Positions 28,001 to 34,814 of a stretch of 64,000 nt of DNA are shown in pieces. Position 1 is the stretch's first letter; every line of letters starts with the position of its first letter. The stretch comes from Verrucomicrobiota bacterium JB023 (GTDB taxonomy: Bacteria; Verrucomicrobiota; Verrucomicrobiia; Verrucomicrobiales; Akkermansiaceae): positions 88,489 through 152,488 of the forward strand of contig JAUTCR010000025.1 of the NCBI GenBank assembly GCA_030673895.1, read 5' to 3'. The translations under genes were made by a program, and so were the position numbers. The notes under the pieces are model-generated. The model saw only the letters and a list, made by a program, of their open reading frames with translations. It was not told the origin of the DNA and made no database searches.

Positions 28001-31000
28001 TCTCTCGAGCCCTCGCCCAGCTTTGCAAATTATGCCATCGCGCGAGCCAAGGAAGAACGAAGCGATGCACCCAACCCTCACCTCAACTATTGGCTGGATC
28101 AGTATCCGGACACTGTCCCCGTCCTCAATCTGCCAACCGACCATGAGTTCCCCGCGCACCGCACCTTCAAGGGGGCGACCTTGCACCGCGAGGTCGACAA
28201 GGCGTTGCTCAAAAAGCTACGCAAAGCGGGCGCCAAAGAGGGAGCGACCCTCTACGCGACCACCCTCACGGCCTTCACAATCTTACTCAACCAGCTTTCC
28301 CAGCAAGAGGACCTGGTGATCGGGATCCCTGCAGCAGGTCAATCGTCGCAAGGACTTGAGGAAATGGTTGGCCACTGTGTGAATTTTCTCCCCCTCCGCA
28401 CCCGCATCAAGTCCTCGCACTCGTTTGCGGAATTGGTTAAGCAGGTCGCATCCCGTGTGCTGGAGGCCTATGAGCATCAGGATTGCACCTACGGGCAGCT
28501 CATCCCACGCCTGAAGCTGCAGCGATTCCCTGGTCGCATGCCTTTGGTCGAAGTCGGCTTCAACCTCGAGAGAATGGATTACTTCAAACCATTCGAGGGG
28601 CTGGATACCAAGTTTGTGGACAGCCCGAAATCCTTCGTTAATCAGCTCCTGTTTCTCAACCTGGTCGAATCCAAAGACGGCATCGGCATCGAATGTCATT
28701 TCAATACCGATGTCATTGACCCCTCCACCGCAGAGGCCTGGCTGGAAGACTATCTAGCCATTCTGCACCGCATCGCGGAGTCACCTGATGCGCCGCTTGG
28801 TCACCCTGACAGCACCACCGCTGATCAAGGCGGCGAACCTCTCCCTCTCTCTGCCCACAGCCAGACTGACTACCCGCGGCATGCCACCGTGCAGCAACTC
28901 TTCGAGGAGATAGCAGCCACCTATCCCGAGAGAGTTGCCCTCCAGATTCGAGATTGGTCGCTCAGCTACGGGCGTCTTAATCAATTGGCCAATCAGCTCG
29001 CCAACTTGATGAGGAAGCAGGAGCTGCCCACCGGGCGACCTGTCGCCGTCATGCTAGAGCGCTCCTTCGACTACCTCATCGCGATCCTTGCCACACTCAA
29101 GGCAGGCGGGTGCTACGTCCCGGTCGACCCCGATGAGGGAACGGATCAGCTCGGGCGTTTTCTCGCGGAGCTCAATCCTTCGCTCATCCTGACCCGATCT
29201 TCCTTCCACGGCAAAGTGCCAGGCGACTTCGCGAACAAGGCAATTCACCTTGATTCCCTCCCCCCCTTGCCCAAGAAGGCGGCTCTGCCCAATCTAAAAC
29301 CCTTGAGCGGACCAACCAACCCCGCTTATCTCATGTTCACCTCCGGTTCCACGGGTGCTGCCAAGGGAGTGCAAATTCCGCACCGCGGTATTGTTCGGCT
29401 CGTCAAGAATAACAACTACGCGGATCTGGGAGAGGACCAAACCTTCCTTCTCGCCTCATCGCTCTTATTTGATGCCTCCACTTTCGAGATTTGGGCTCCT
29501 CTACTCAATGGAGGCCGCCTCGTGCTTCTCCCCCCCGGCCCTCCCAGCATGGCGGGCATCGCCCATGCCATCCGAGAGCAGGGGGTCACCACCCTTTGGC
29601 TGACTGCCGGTCTCTTCCAGCTCATGATCGATGAGAATGCCGAGGCACTCCGCCCTCTTCAGCAGCTGCTCGCGGGAGGCGACATCCTCTCCCGCCATCA
29701 CGTTGCCAAAGCGCTCTCGCTACTTCCCAATACCCGCTTAATCAATGGTTACGGCCCCACTGAGAACACCACCTTTAGCTGTTGCCACACCATTACCCGC
29801 GAGGACCTGAGAAGCCCCTCCATCCCCATCGGCAGGCCCATTGGAAATACCGAAGTCTACCTTCTCGATGAATCTCAGAACCCTCTCCCTCCGGGGGTGG
29901 AGGGAGAGCTCTATCTCGGCGGAGACGGTCTCGCACTGGGCTACTATAAAAACCCTCCCCTAACATCCGAGCGCTTCCTACCCAATCCATTCTCCACCGA
30001 ACCAGAAAGCAAACTCTACCGCACGGGTGATCGTGCCCGCTATCGCCCCAACGGGGTCATCGAATTCCTTGGTCGCGTGGATGATGAGGTTAAGATTCGC
30101 GGGTATCGGGTCGATCCAAGGGAGATTGAGGATGCTCTTTGCCAACTGGCCGACGTCAAGCAGGCCCGCGTGGTTGCGCGAGGCAAGGATGCGGCGAACA
30201 AGGCTCTGGTCGCCTACGTGGCCAGCACCTCCCCCATGCTCGACGACACCAAGCTACGGGATTCAATGGTTGCGCGCTTGGCCTCTCACTTGGTGCCCTC
30301 ACAGTTCGTCATTCTCGATCAGCTCCCCGTGACCGCCAATGGGAAGATCGATGATCGGGCTCTCCCCTCACCCGACGACTCAGCTCCCAAATCAGCCGAA
30401 GCTCCCCGTTTGGCTAGCGGTGAGAACGAAGAGCGGATGGCGAAGCTCTGGGAAAAGGTCCTGGGACAGAAGAATATTCCAGCCAACCGCTCCTTCTTCG
30501 ACTTGGGAGGCCACTCTCTCCAGGCTCTTAAGCTCTTTCACCTCATCGATAAGGAGTTCGGGAAGAAGATGCCTCTCTCGACTCTCTTTGAGAGCAATAC
30601 CATTGCGCAGCTAGCCGCTCGCTTTGCACCCGCCCCTCGTAAACAGCAGACTCCTCCTGTTAATCTAGTAGGCATCAACAAGGCGGGCTCCCGCAAGCCG
30701 ATCTTCTGCATCCATGGTGGTGATGGCGGCACCTTGATCTACCGTGAGCTTGCCGAGCGTCTCCCCAAGGACCGCCCGATCTACACCATTGAAGCGCCAG
30801 CCCTAACTGGTCATGGAGAGATCGCGCCATCAGTCGAAGAGACCGCCAGCCAATATCTTGCTGCAATCCGTTCCGTGCAATCCGAGGGACCCTACCTTTT
30901 GGTTGGCTACTGCTTCGGTGGTATTGCGGCCTATGAGATGGCGCAGCAATTGCAGGCCAGCGGCGAGGAGGTCGAGCTCCTCTGCCTGCTCGATACCGAT

Positions 31001-31468
31001 AATCCCGCTGTCGCACCCCGCTACCTCAATCTAGCGGAACGGGCAGCGCGGAACTGGGAATTGAATCAAGGCCGCTCCTGGGCAGCGCGGGTTGGCAAGC
31101 TTGGCACCCGCTTCGGCGGAGGCTTGATCAATCGGGTCAAGGACCGGACTGAAAAAGCAGCAGCGGCAGTAGCCGCTTCCGCCAAGCTGGAAGTCAGCGG
31201 TAAGATTCAAAGCGTTGTGATCAGCGAGACCCATAAGAAGGCCATGGACGATTATCGACCGCAGGCCTACTCTGGGAATCTCATCCTCTTCACCGCCGAG
31301 GACCAGGGCGACGGCGTCATCTATCCTCCCCATCTCGGGTGGGAAGGCTACGTGCGTGGCGAGCTAAAGATCATCTCCATCCCAGGTGAGCACCTGACCA
31401 TTTTCGACCAACCTCACGTTGAAACCCTTTCACACAAGTTCAACGAGATCCTCGATGAGCTCTCCTGA
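20456..31468 (+). CDS. Hybrid PKS/NRPS megasynthase: FkbH-ACP-KS-AT-ACP-AMT-C-A-PCP-TE
   Basis: A single 3670-aa assembly line. Domains with key residues: FkbH-like HAD loader (about 1-540; D196xD198xT), ACP1 (Ser625), ketosynthase (686-1121; Cys864), acyltransferase (about 1212-1515; Ser1320), ACP2 (Ser1667), a Met/Gln- and Pro/Ala-rich linker, class III PLP aminotransferase (about 1853-2301; Lys2135), condensation (HHIVADG from His2486), adenylation (about 2813-3305), PCP (Ser3354) and thioesterase (Cys3486). No ketoreductase or dehydratase is present, so the beta-keto group made by the KS is left for the aminotransferase. The order resembles the AMT-containing modules of mycosubtilin and microcystin synthases, but with an FkbH loader in place of an acyl ligase. 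Expected product: C3 starter plus malonate, beta-aminated, amide-linked to one amino acid. It is co-operonic with an amidase and a PPTase. Confidence 0.95.
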   Translation: MSASCSVNIAATFTAEPLAKPLAQWGRHLNLSLSCSFAPYNQVFQTLLDPASLFHQSPDRLNVLLVRPEDWQRFEAAETPEGEKKLAHHTQEFLDALQAFPHRDSLLVIVPASTSQSAPLARSRQQIADLCRQHRISILTSEDLESRYSCNDQFDPVGDREGHLPYHPAYEEVLATAIARHYHARLVRAPKVVVFDADNTLWRGVAAEVGPSRVLVDGPFQALQQRALALKNNGTLLAIASKNETQDVQAVFATNENMLLAESDFVSIKANWEAKSTNIAELADELNLGLDAFLFLDDNPVEIAEVSAALPAVTAIQLPEDPEDYADFLNHLWPLDQRADRTAEDAQRTTLYQAEASRAKTRSSAPDFATFLRELDLKVTFPEVSPENLPRLAQLTQRTNQFNSTTIRRSEDDLIGLIEAGWDLIPLAVSDRFGEYGLTGLASAHRDGTSYLVDSFLMSCRILGKGVEQRFLARLAELAQASGCTQLVFNFEENDRNVPVRNFLSRLSLTSHAGQEGRYTVSLEDAVAASQRPISEPANDTRTSQVTQPASPVPTATYRAIALNSTARKLSTFLTPNPDARPELTSTFAAPKGDVEQSLSALWTRILGISPIGRHDRFSELGGKSLQVIQLLSAIARDFPDAKLTSAELFENPTLASQARLLGASRPESAKETPPEPAKSDSNSSDLAIVGMSCRLPESPNTQAFWQNLLDGKECLTRFTEEELQAAGVDLDAIRNDPTYVPVKGMMKDVELFDAQFFGILPNEAKLMDPQQRIFLELAWECLEDAGYNSETYPGKIGVWAGNYLDTYAIANLATDRKWLADWIPQIQVGSLQAELGNDKDYLATRVAFKLNLRGPAMTVQTACSTSLVAIAQACQSIRAGQCEMALAGAIIITLPNTKGYHYTPDSILSRDGSCKAFSDQATGTVFSNGAGLVLIKKLDDALRDGDHIHAVIKGCALNNDGGNKHSYTAPSIDGQADVITSAIKDAGVDPSTISYVEAHGTGTPLGDPIEIAGLTKAFRSLGVSHQQGCALGSVKTNVGHLDVASGVTATIKTAFALEHGQLPATLHYEKPNPKIRFEDTPFRINAELSEWETREVPRRAGISSFGVGGTNAHLILEEPPRIESSESTRPYQIFPLSARSETALANMRENLVAHFSKKPNPQAKLPTAADVSHTLRIGRKEFARRMILVGSALEHLDKAKVAKGSPAQLDAPLVFMFPGQGSQTVGMGKDLYASEPYFRAELDRCAKLLEPHLGEDIRDTLFPEALSATSGSGGQSPEDAAHRIKQTVMAQPAIFIHSYCVARLLMHWGLKPTALVGHSVGELVAATLSGVISLEDALRILAHRGRLMQAVEPGGMLSVRLSESELTPLIPDRLDLAAVNGPALCVVAGPHEELSAFEAELTARDVACKSLHTSHGFHSWMMDAVIDPFREVIATAQLSPPSIPIRSTVTTEWLTDEQATDANYWASHVRRTVRFTEAAAHFCESPETTLLEVGPGQTLSTLSRQVTQKGGKQAIFSTSGHATSGESDALTLQLALGQLWIHGHSIDWQAYDEGQKRKRVPLPTYPFERKRFWIEPQPLTDPAPATIAQVDSPAPSATSSPPFHSPASSTSQSVPPVSAPTPAPSVTTDRKPTILAKLQDVLNDLSGIEHEDMTLEASLIELGFDSLMLTQVSKEIERAFAVATTMRQLLGELPTIGDIVNHLDNEMPTEALREAPNADPGLQASPASPAPVPVEQPAAPQHPSVAGQFVPGQQTDQHGLLTQMMQMQMQQMQFMQQQMALLAGQSQAAPPLANVSALPVAAAPAPAPQPTPVPPAPSPSPAPVQTPAPAQEPAATPSGTTTSISRDLDLELSPKQRAHLDHLIERYVRKTKSSKDWTARYRKHYADPRTVSGFNRSWKEMIYQIVVERSKGSRLHDLDGNEYIDILNGFGPGFFGHSPDFVMEAMQDQFAKGFEVGPQMPLAGETAELFCQLTGNERASFVCTGSEAVQAAMRLARTHTGRDKIAVFTKDYHGNFDEVLLRGSQAKKKPRTFPSAPGVPKSSVSNMLVLDYGTEESLEILKEHAHELAAIMVEPVQSRRPEFQPREFIQALRQLTHEHGIVFIMDEVICGLRDGPRGAQGFYGVEADISTYGKVIGGGLPIGIVAGKAEYMDTFDGGMWQYGDDSFPEAGVTFFAGTFVRHPLSIAAANAVLKHINRQGPALWENLNRKARRLYTTVDQFMVENEVPVRLPGLNSRFFIRVGEENKYGNLLFFHLREKGVFGLEGFPSYLTTAHTDADIDYIIAAFKESVAEMQEGGFFKPTGALEALGDSRLTGPPSSNKRQASQGDVPRQASIESIPATPQFTPPSRSKDLPLTEAQREIWLACQLGHEASCAFNEATSLVFEGPLEQASLTRALNQAANRHDSLRAKFSLEGETWEVCDAIQVDVPYEDVSDLTEAEQETRIQLVTETQAFTPFDLAKAPLLRAKLVKLAENKHILFITAHHIVADGWSFNVLIEDLSNCYNALVKQQPYSLEPSPSFANYAIARAKEERSDAPNPHLNYWLDQYPDTVPVLNLPTDHEFPAHRTFKGATLHREVDKALLKKLRKAGAKEGATLYATTLTAFTILLNQLSQQEDLVIGIPAAGQSSQGLEEMVGHCVNFLPLRTRIKSSHSFAELVKQVASRVLEAYEHQDCTYGQLIPRLKLQRFPGRMPLVEVGFNLERMDYFKPFEGLDTKFVDSPKSFVNQLLFLNLVESKDGIGIECHFNTDVIDPSTAEAWLEDYLAILHRIAESPDAPLGHPDSTTADQGGEPLPLSAHSQTDYPRHATVQQLFEEIAATYPERVALQIRDWSLSYGRLNQLANQLANLMRKQELPTGRPVAVMLERSFDYLIAILATLKAGGCYVPVDPDEGTDQLGRFLAELNPSLILTRSSFHGKVPGDFANKAIHLDSLPPLPKKAALPNLKPLSGPTNPAYLMFTSGSTGAAKGVQIPHRGIVRLVKNNNYADLGEDQTFLLASSLLFDASTFEIWAPLLNGGRLVLLPPGPPSMAGIAHAIREQGVTTLWLTAGLFQLMIDENAEALRPLQQLLAGGDILSRHHVAKALSLLPNTRLINGYGPTENTTFSCCHTITREDLRSPSIPIGRPIGNTEVYLLDESQNPLPPGVEGELYLGGDGLALGYYKNPPLTSERFLPNPFSTEPESKLYRTGDRARYRPNGVIEFLGRVDDEVKIRGYRVDPREIEDALCQLADVKQARVVARGKDAANKALVAYVASTSPMLDDTKLRDSMVARLASHLVPSQFVILDQLPVTANGKIDDRALPSPDDSAPKSAEAPRLASGENEERMAKLWEKVLGQKNIPANRSFFDLGGHSLQALKLFHLIDKEFGKKMPLSTLFESNTIAQLAARFAPAPRKQQTPPVNLVGINKAGSRKPIFCIHGGDGGTLIYRELAERLPKDRPIYTIEAPALTGHGEIAPSVEETASQYLAAIRSVQSEGPYLLVGYCFGGIAAYEMAQQLQASGEEVELLCLLDTDNPAVAPRYLNLAERAARNWELNQGRSWAARVGKLGTRFGGGLINRVKDRTEKAAAAVAASAKLEVSGKIQSVVISETHKKAMDDYRPQAYSGNLILFTAEDQGDGVIYPPHLGWEGYVRGELKIISIPGEHLTIFDQPHVETLSHKFNEILDELS
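22223..22450 (+). other. Domain: ACP1 (starter carrier protein)
   Basis: Residues about 590-665 with the phosphopantetheine Ser625 in ELGGKSLQVIQ. Lys replaces the usual Asp or His before the Ser. Confidence 0.85.
22511..23818 (+). other. Domain: beta-ketoacyl synthase
   Basis: Starts DLAIVGMSCRLP. The catalytic Cys864 is in TACSTS, and the two His motifs EAHGTGTPLGDP and KTNVGHLD are present. It is a complete elongating KS. Confidence 0.95.
24089..25000 (+). other. Domain: acyltransferase, malonyl-type inferred
   Basis: FPGQGSQ, the nucleophile Ser1320 in GHSVGE, and SHGFHS at about residue 1415. The GFHS element is close to the HAFH signature of malonyl-CoA-specific domains and unlike the YASH of methylmalonyl domains. 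Confidence 0.85.
25350..25580 (+). other. Domain: ACP2
   Basis: Residues about 1632-1708 with Ser1667 in ELGFDSLML, the standard PKS carrier motif. It would hold the beta-keto and then the beta-amino intermediate. Confidence 0.88.
25739..25806 (+). repeat. ATGCAG-type repeat coding a Met/Gln-rich linker
   Basis: Tandem ATGCAG-like hexamers encode a run of alternating Met and Gln between ACP2 and the aminotransferase. It is followed by about 55 residues rich in Pro and Ala. The reading frame is preserved throughout. Confidence 0.8.
26014..27358 (+). other. Domain: class III aminotransferase (AMT)
   Basis: Glutamate-1-semialdehyde-type PLP aminotransferase. VCTGSEAVQAAMRLAR binds the cofactor phosphate, and MDEVICGLR has the pyridine-contacting Asp. 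Lys2135 in STYGKVIGGG is the Schiff-base lysine. In mycosubtilin-type synthases such a domain aminates the ACP-bound beta-keto thioester. Confidence 0.92.
27517..28790 (+). other. Domain: condensation (C)
   Basis: Starts LPLTEAQREIWLAC; the active-site motif HHIVADG begins at His2486. The later core VGHCVNFLPLR is present. It would join the PKS-derived acyl group to the amino acid on the PCP. Confidence 0.92.
28893..30372 (+). other. Domain: adenylation (A), valine-like code
   Basis: Core motifs: MFTSGSTGAAKGV, GYGPTE, YRTGDRARY and the C-terminal Lys in TANGKIDDR. Aligning by eye to GrsA, the ten specificity positions read D-A-F-W-L-G-G-T-F-K (first Asp is residue 3006). This differs at one position from the commonly listed valine code DAFWIGGTFK. 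Confidence 0.85.
30418..30640 (+). other. Domain: peptidyl carrier protein
   Basis: Residues about 3322-3395 with Ser3354 in DLGGHSLQALKL, the standard NRPS carrier motif. Confidence 0.92.
30655..31465 (+). other. Domain: thioesterase with Cys nucleophile
   Basis: Alpha/beta-hydrolase with the oxyanion motif FCIHGGDGG, the nucleophile elbow VGYCFGG (Cys3486 where Ser is more usual) and the C-terminal His in PGEHLTIF. It releases the finished product. Confidence 0.9.
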
Positions 31469-31470
31469 CA

Positions 31471-32133
31471 ATGAGTTCGCCCGCGGTCGCGCTGTATCTC
31501 CTCAATCATGACGAGAGCTGGACTGAGCGAGACTATGTCTCGCCCGATGAGGAACGTCGCGCTCTCTCCTACCGCTACCCGCAGGACCAGCATCGCTTCC
31601 GCCTCATTCGCTCCCATGTGAGGCGTCTGCTGGCGAGACATCTGAACGAAGAAGCCTCCGCCCTCACCATTGAATGCAGTTCCTTCGGCAAGCCGACGGT
31701 TGACGGCATCGCGTTCAGCGTTTCCCACTCCGCAGGGCATTCCATCCTCGCTATCCGGGAGCACGCCCCTTTCGAGCCCCTCGGCATCGACTTCGAGCGC
31801 ATCGTGCCTGAGAACGTCTCGCCCGAGCTTTCCGCCCGTTGCTTGGGCGAGGCCGAGCTTCGTGATTGGAAGCGTCTTCCCGAGAGCGAACAAGTCGACG
31901 CATTCTACCAATACTGGACGCTGAAAGAAGCTTACCTCAAGGCCTTGGGGACAGGCTTCAAAATCGAACCAACCCTGGTGGACACAAAAAATCCCGGCTA
32001 CGCGACCGCACCGGGATTGACGACCCTTCAGGTGAGTCTCCTCGACTCACCGATTGAAGGTTATGCTTTGGCCATCTGTGGACTGGGTCCCCTTGAGCGA
32101 CATCTCGCTTGCTGGATGGACCCCGCTCTCTGA
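31471..32133 (+). CDS. 4'-phosphopantetheinyl transferase, Sfp type
   Basis: Transfers the phosphopantetheine arm from CoA to carrier-protein serines, needed for the three carrier domains of the megasynthase. The 220-aa protein has the Mg-binding GIDFER and the hallmark WTLKEAYLKALGTGF. The N-terminal FGKP and FSVSHS elements are also typical. It begins 2 bases after the megasynthase stop, so the pairing is by design of the operon. Its stop is 2 bases from the stop of convergent pepP, and no terminator fits between. Confidence 0.95.
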   Translation: MSSPAVALYLLNHDESWTERDYVSPDEERRALSYRYPQDQHRFRLIRSHVRRLLARHLNEEASALTIECSSFGKPTVDGIAFSVSHSAGHSILAIREHAPFEPLGIDFERIVPENVSPELSARCLGEAELRDWKRLPESEQVDAFYQYWTLKEAYLKALGTGFKIEPTLVDTKNPGYATAPGLTTLQVSLLDSPIEGYALAICGLGPLERHLACWMDPAL

Positions 32134-32135
32134 GC

Positions 32136-33428
32136 TCACTTCGCCATGATCTCCTCGATCTCCTCGACCTCAATCGGGATGTGCCCCATCAGGTCGAAGT
32201 TTCCGTCCTTACCGATGACCACATCGTTCTCCAGACGGACGCCCAAATTCTCTTCCCGGATGTAGAGACCCGGCTCGATGGTGAAGACCATGCCCTCGCG
32301 GACCGGCTCGTGCGGCGGGCAGACATCGTGCACATCCAGACCCAGGTGGTGCGAGGTGCCGTGCATGAAGTATTTCTTAACCAGAGGCAATTTTTCGCGG
32401 TCCTGCTCCTTCGCCTCCTTGGCATCAATCAGGCCAATCTTGATGAGTTCCTCTTCCATCATGAGCACGGACTGCTGTTGATAGTCGCGCATGTTCATGC
32501 CGGGGCGCAGGATCTCGTTGCACTGACGCAGGACGCTGAGCACTGCATTATAGACTTCCTTCTGACGCTTGGTGAAGCGGCCGTTGACCGGCACTGTCCG
32601 GGTCATATCCGCCGCCCAGTTGCCATACTCGGCACCCACGTCCATCAGCACCATATCACCGTCCTGACAGACGTCGTGATTCTCCAGATAGTGCAGGACA
32701 CAGGCATTCTTGCCTGTCCCGATGATGGGGCTGTAGGAGAAGCCGCGAGACTTGTTGCGGACAAACTCATGGATGTATTCTGCCTCAATTTCCCACTCGC
32801 CGACGCCGGGCTTGAGGAATTTGAGGACGCGCTCGAAGCCTGCCTTCGTGATATCGCAAGCCTTCTGCAGGTAGTCGATCTCGATCTGCTCCTTGATGAT
32901 CCGAAGCTCGTTGGTGAGCGGAGCGAGGCGCTCATAGCGATGCAGCGGGAAGCGGGCTTGGCATTCCTTGATGAAACGGTCGTTGCGTGTTTCCACGACG
33001 CGCATGGCGCGGAGATGCTCGTTGGTGGATAGATAGACGTGCTCCGCTTGTGGGAGAAGAATGGGAAGAAGCTTCTCAAAGCTTTCCGTCCACTCGACTC
33101 GCTCAATGCCGGACACCTTCGTTGCCTGATCCTTGTCCAGCTTCTCACCTTCCCAGACGGAGATGAACTCACTGGTCTCACGGACGAAGAGGATCTCACG
33201 GTCCTTCTCGTTACGAGCATCGGGGAAGAGCACAAGCACCGTCTCCTCCTGATCCACTCCGCTCAGGTAAAACAAATCGCGGTTCTGGTGGAGAATCAGG
33301 GTGCCGTCGGCATTGGTAGGCAGGATGTCGTTGGAATGAACAATGACAATCGAGTTGGGTTTCAACATCGACTTCAACCGTTCACGATTCCGGACAAAAA
33401 ACTGTGGGTCAACTGGCTCGTAGCGCAT
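32136..33428 (-). CDS. pepP: Xaa-Pro aminopeptidase (M24B)
   Basis: Removes N-terminal residues preceding proline. The N-terminal aminopeptidase-P domain (about residues 1-150) has NRDLFYLSGVDQEE. The pita-bread catalytic domain has all five di-metal ligands: the Asp pair in MDVGAEYGNWAADMTR, His in HGTSHHLGLDVHD, Glu in FTIEPGLY and Glu in VRLENDVV. The length of 430 aa matches PepP. It is convergent with the PPTase gene; a role in trimming the operon's product cannot be excluded but nothing shows it. Confidence 0.95.
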   Translation of the reverse strand: MRYEPVDPQFFVRNRERLKSMLKPNSIVIVHSNDILPTNADGTLILHQNRDLFYLSGVDQEETVLVLFPDARNEKDREILFVRETSEFISVWEGEKLDKDQATKVSGIERVEWTESFEKLLPILLPQAEHVYLSTNEHLRAMRVVETRNDRFIKECQARFPLHRYERLAPLTNELRIIKEQIEIDYLQKACDITKAGFERVLKFLKPGVGEWEIEAEYIHEFVRNKSRGFSYSPIIGTGKNACVLHYLENHDVCQDGDMVLMDVGAEYGNWAADMTRTVPVNGRFTKRQKEVYNAVLSVLRQCNEILRPGMNMRDYQQQSVLMMEEELIKIGLIDAKEAKEQDREKLPLVKKYFMHGTSHHLGLDVHDVCPPHEPVREGMVFTIEPGLYIREENLGVRLENDVVIGKDGNFDLMGHIPIEVEEIEEIMAK

Positions 33429-33512
33429 TGAGTCCTTCTACGCAGCCCTTGCGCTCAAGGCAATCATCCATAGTCGTTTTTGCCAAATTGAGCCGAGAAA
33501 GTTCTGTCACAA

Positions 33513-34361
33513 CTACCCCCCTCCGCTCCATTTAAGCTTCTGTCGAAGGGTCTCGTAGAACGAATGTCCTGACAGGCGGACCAGCCTCAGGGGGCAAGCG
33601 GCCTTCACCACCCGCACCACACTATCAGGAGCCACCCGGAGGATATCGCGCCCATCAACAGTGAAAAGCAGTGGCTCGCCATCATCGCTACCCGGAAGAA
33701 GCTCGACCTCGGAATCATCACCTAGAATCAAAGGCCGCCCGCTCAGGCTGTGAGGGCAGATCGGCGTCACCACCATCACATTGGCCCTCGGCCCGACCAG
33801 TGGACCTCCCGCAGCCAGCGAATACGCTGTCGAACCAGTCGGAGTCGCCACAATGAGTCCGTCGGCCCGATACTGATTGAGCAACTCGCCGTCGACCCGT
33901 GCCTCGAGGGAGACGAGCCGCCCCGTCTCTCCCCGCATCAGGACGACTTCGTTCAGCGCGATGAACTGGCGCTTTTTTCCTCCGTCCTCGAACATGGTCA
34001 CCTCGAGCATACTCCGCTCCATCACCGTGTGCTGACCTGAGTTCACGGCCTCGGCCAATTCTTCCACCTCTTCATCCTGACAAGCCGTCAAGAAACCGAG
34101 CCGGCCAATATTCACACCCGCCACCGGGACCGGGCAGCCGCCCATGCGATGGATGGTCTCCAGCAGCGTGCCATCACCTCCCAGGGAGACGACCAAATCC
34201 GCGCCCTCCCAGAAAGCCTCCGTGGTCGGCTCGCCAATCAAGCCACCCGTCTCCACATCCCATTGCATCTCCCATCCCAAGCGACCGAAGGCCTCGCGGA
34301 CCCGGGTCATCGCCAGCTTCACGTCTGCCTTGCGAGGATTTGCAAACACTCCCAATCTCAT
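33513..34361 (-). CDS. nadK: NAD kinase
   Basis: Phosphorylates NAD+ to NADP+. The 282-aa protein has the diagnostic GGDGT in LVVSLGGDGTLLE, followed by NIGRLGFLT, the NE motif ALNEVVL and the glycine-rich TPTGSTAYSLAAGGP. The ATG at 34361 is chosen; the frame also allows a TTG four codons upstream. The C-terminus is intact. It stands alone, 84 bases upstream of pepP on the same strand. Confidence 0.96.
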   Translation of the reverse strand: MRLGVFANPRKADVKLAMTRVREAFGRLGWEMQWDVETGGLIGEPTTEAFWEGADLVVSLGGDGTLLETIHRMGGCPVPVAGVNIGRLGFLTACQDEEVEELAEAVNSGQHTVMERSMLEVTMFEDGGKKRQFIALNEVVLMRGETGRLVSLEARVDGELLNQYRADGLIVATPTGSTAYSLAAGGPLVGPRANVMVVTPICPHSLSGRPLILGDDSEVELLPGSDDGEPLLFTVDGRDILRVAPDSVVRVVKAACPLRLVRLSGHSFYETLRQKLKWSGGG

Positions 34362-34494
34362 CGCCGATGGCAATAACCCATCAGCGCCAGCGAAGCAAAC
34401 CCCGCGAAGGGATAACTGAGCCCACTCTTTCCTTCATCTTTTACTTGAAAATCCGAGTTCCAGCCCCTAAGCCCCTCGTCCGCCTTTGGCCAAC

Positions 34495-34569
34495 GGTCGA
34501 TTAGCTCAGCGGTAGAGCGCTTGCTTCACACGCAAGATGTCACTGGTTCAAATCCAGTATCGACCACCA
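34495..34569 (+). tRNA. tRNA-Val (anticodon CAC)
   Basis: The cloverleaf folds by eye: acceptor GGTCGAT/ATCGACC, D-arm with AGCGGTAGAGC, anticodon stem CTTGC/GCAAG with loop TTCACAC (anticodon CAC, reads GUG), and T-arm ACTGG/CCAGT with loop TTCAAAT. Discriminator A and an encoded CCA follow, then a T-run. The total is 75 bases. Confidence 0.95.
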
Positions 34570-34814
34570 TTTTTCTCCTAATCAGGCACCTCGCCTCCCG
34601 TCGCTATACCTTCGGGAATCATTCGACTTTCCAAATGATATTGAAGTCCCGCATGCAGGAGGGCCGGCCACCTTTGCCTTGCCGACTTCGTCAGGGGATT
34701 AATCAGATAGCTTAATCAAGCAGCCCTTCGTCCGAATGCCTTGCCTTATTGGATAGTGGGCGAAGCGGAATCAGTCCTTGCCCTCTGCCGCTCGCTTGGC
34801 TACTTGCACGTCAC
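34570..34814. other. Intergenic gap between tRNA-Val and ndk
   Basis: 245 bases with a T-run directly after the tRNA. I see no gene, no copy of the tRNA 3' end that would mark an integration site, and no consensus promoter, although the ndk promoter must lie here. Confidence 0.5.

Noticed and set aside
32109..33032. Open frame of 307 codons on the plus strand after the PPTase gene
   Set aside because: Complement of pepP, whose five metal ligands are intact; no start signal or domain for the plus-strand frame.
34495..34814. tRNA-Val as an integration site
   Set aside because: No repeat of the tRNA 3' end and no integrase or phage gene in the window.
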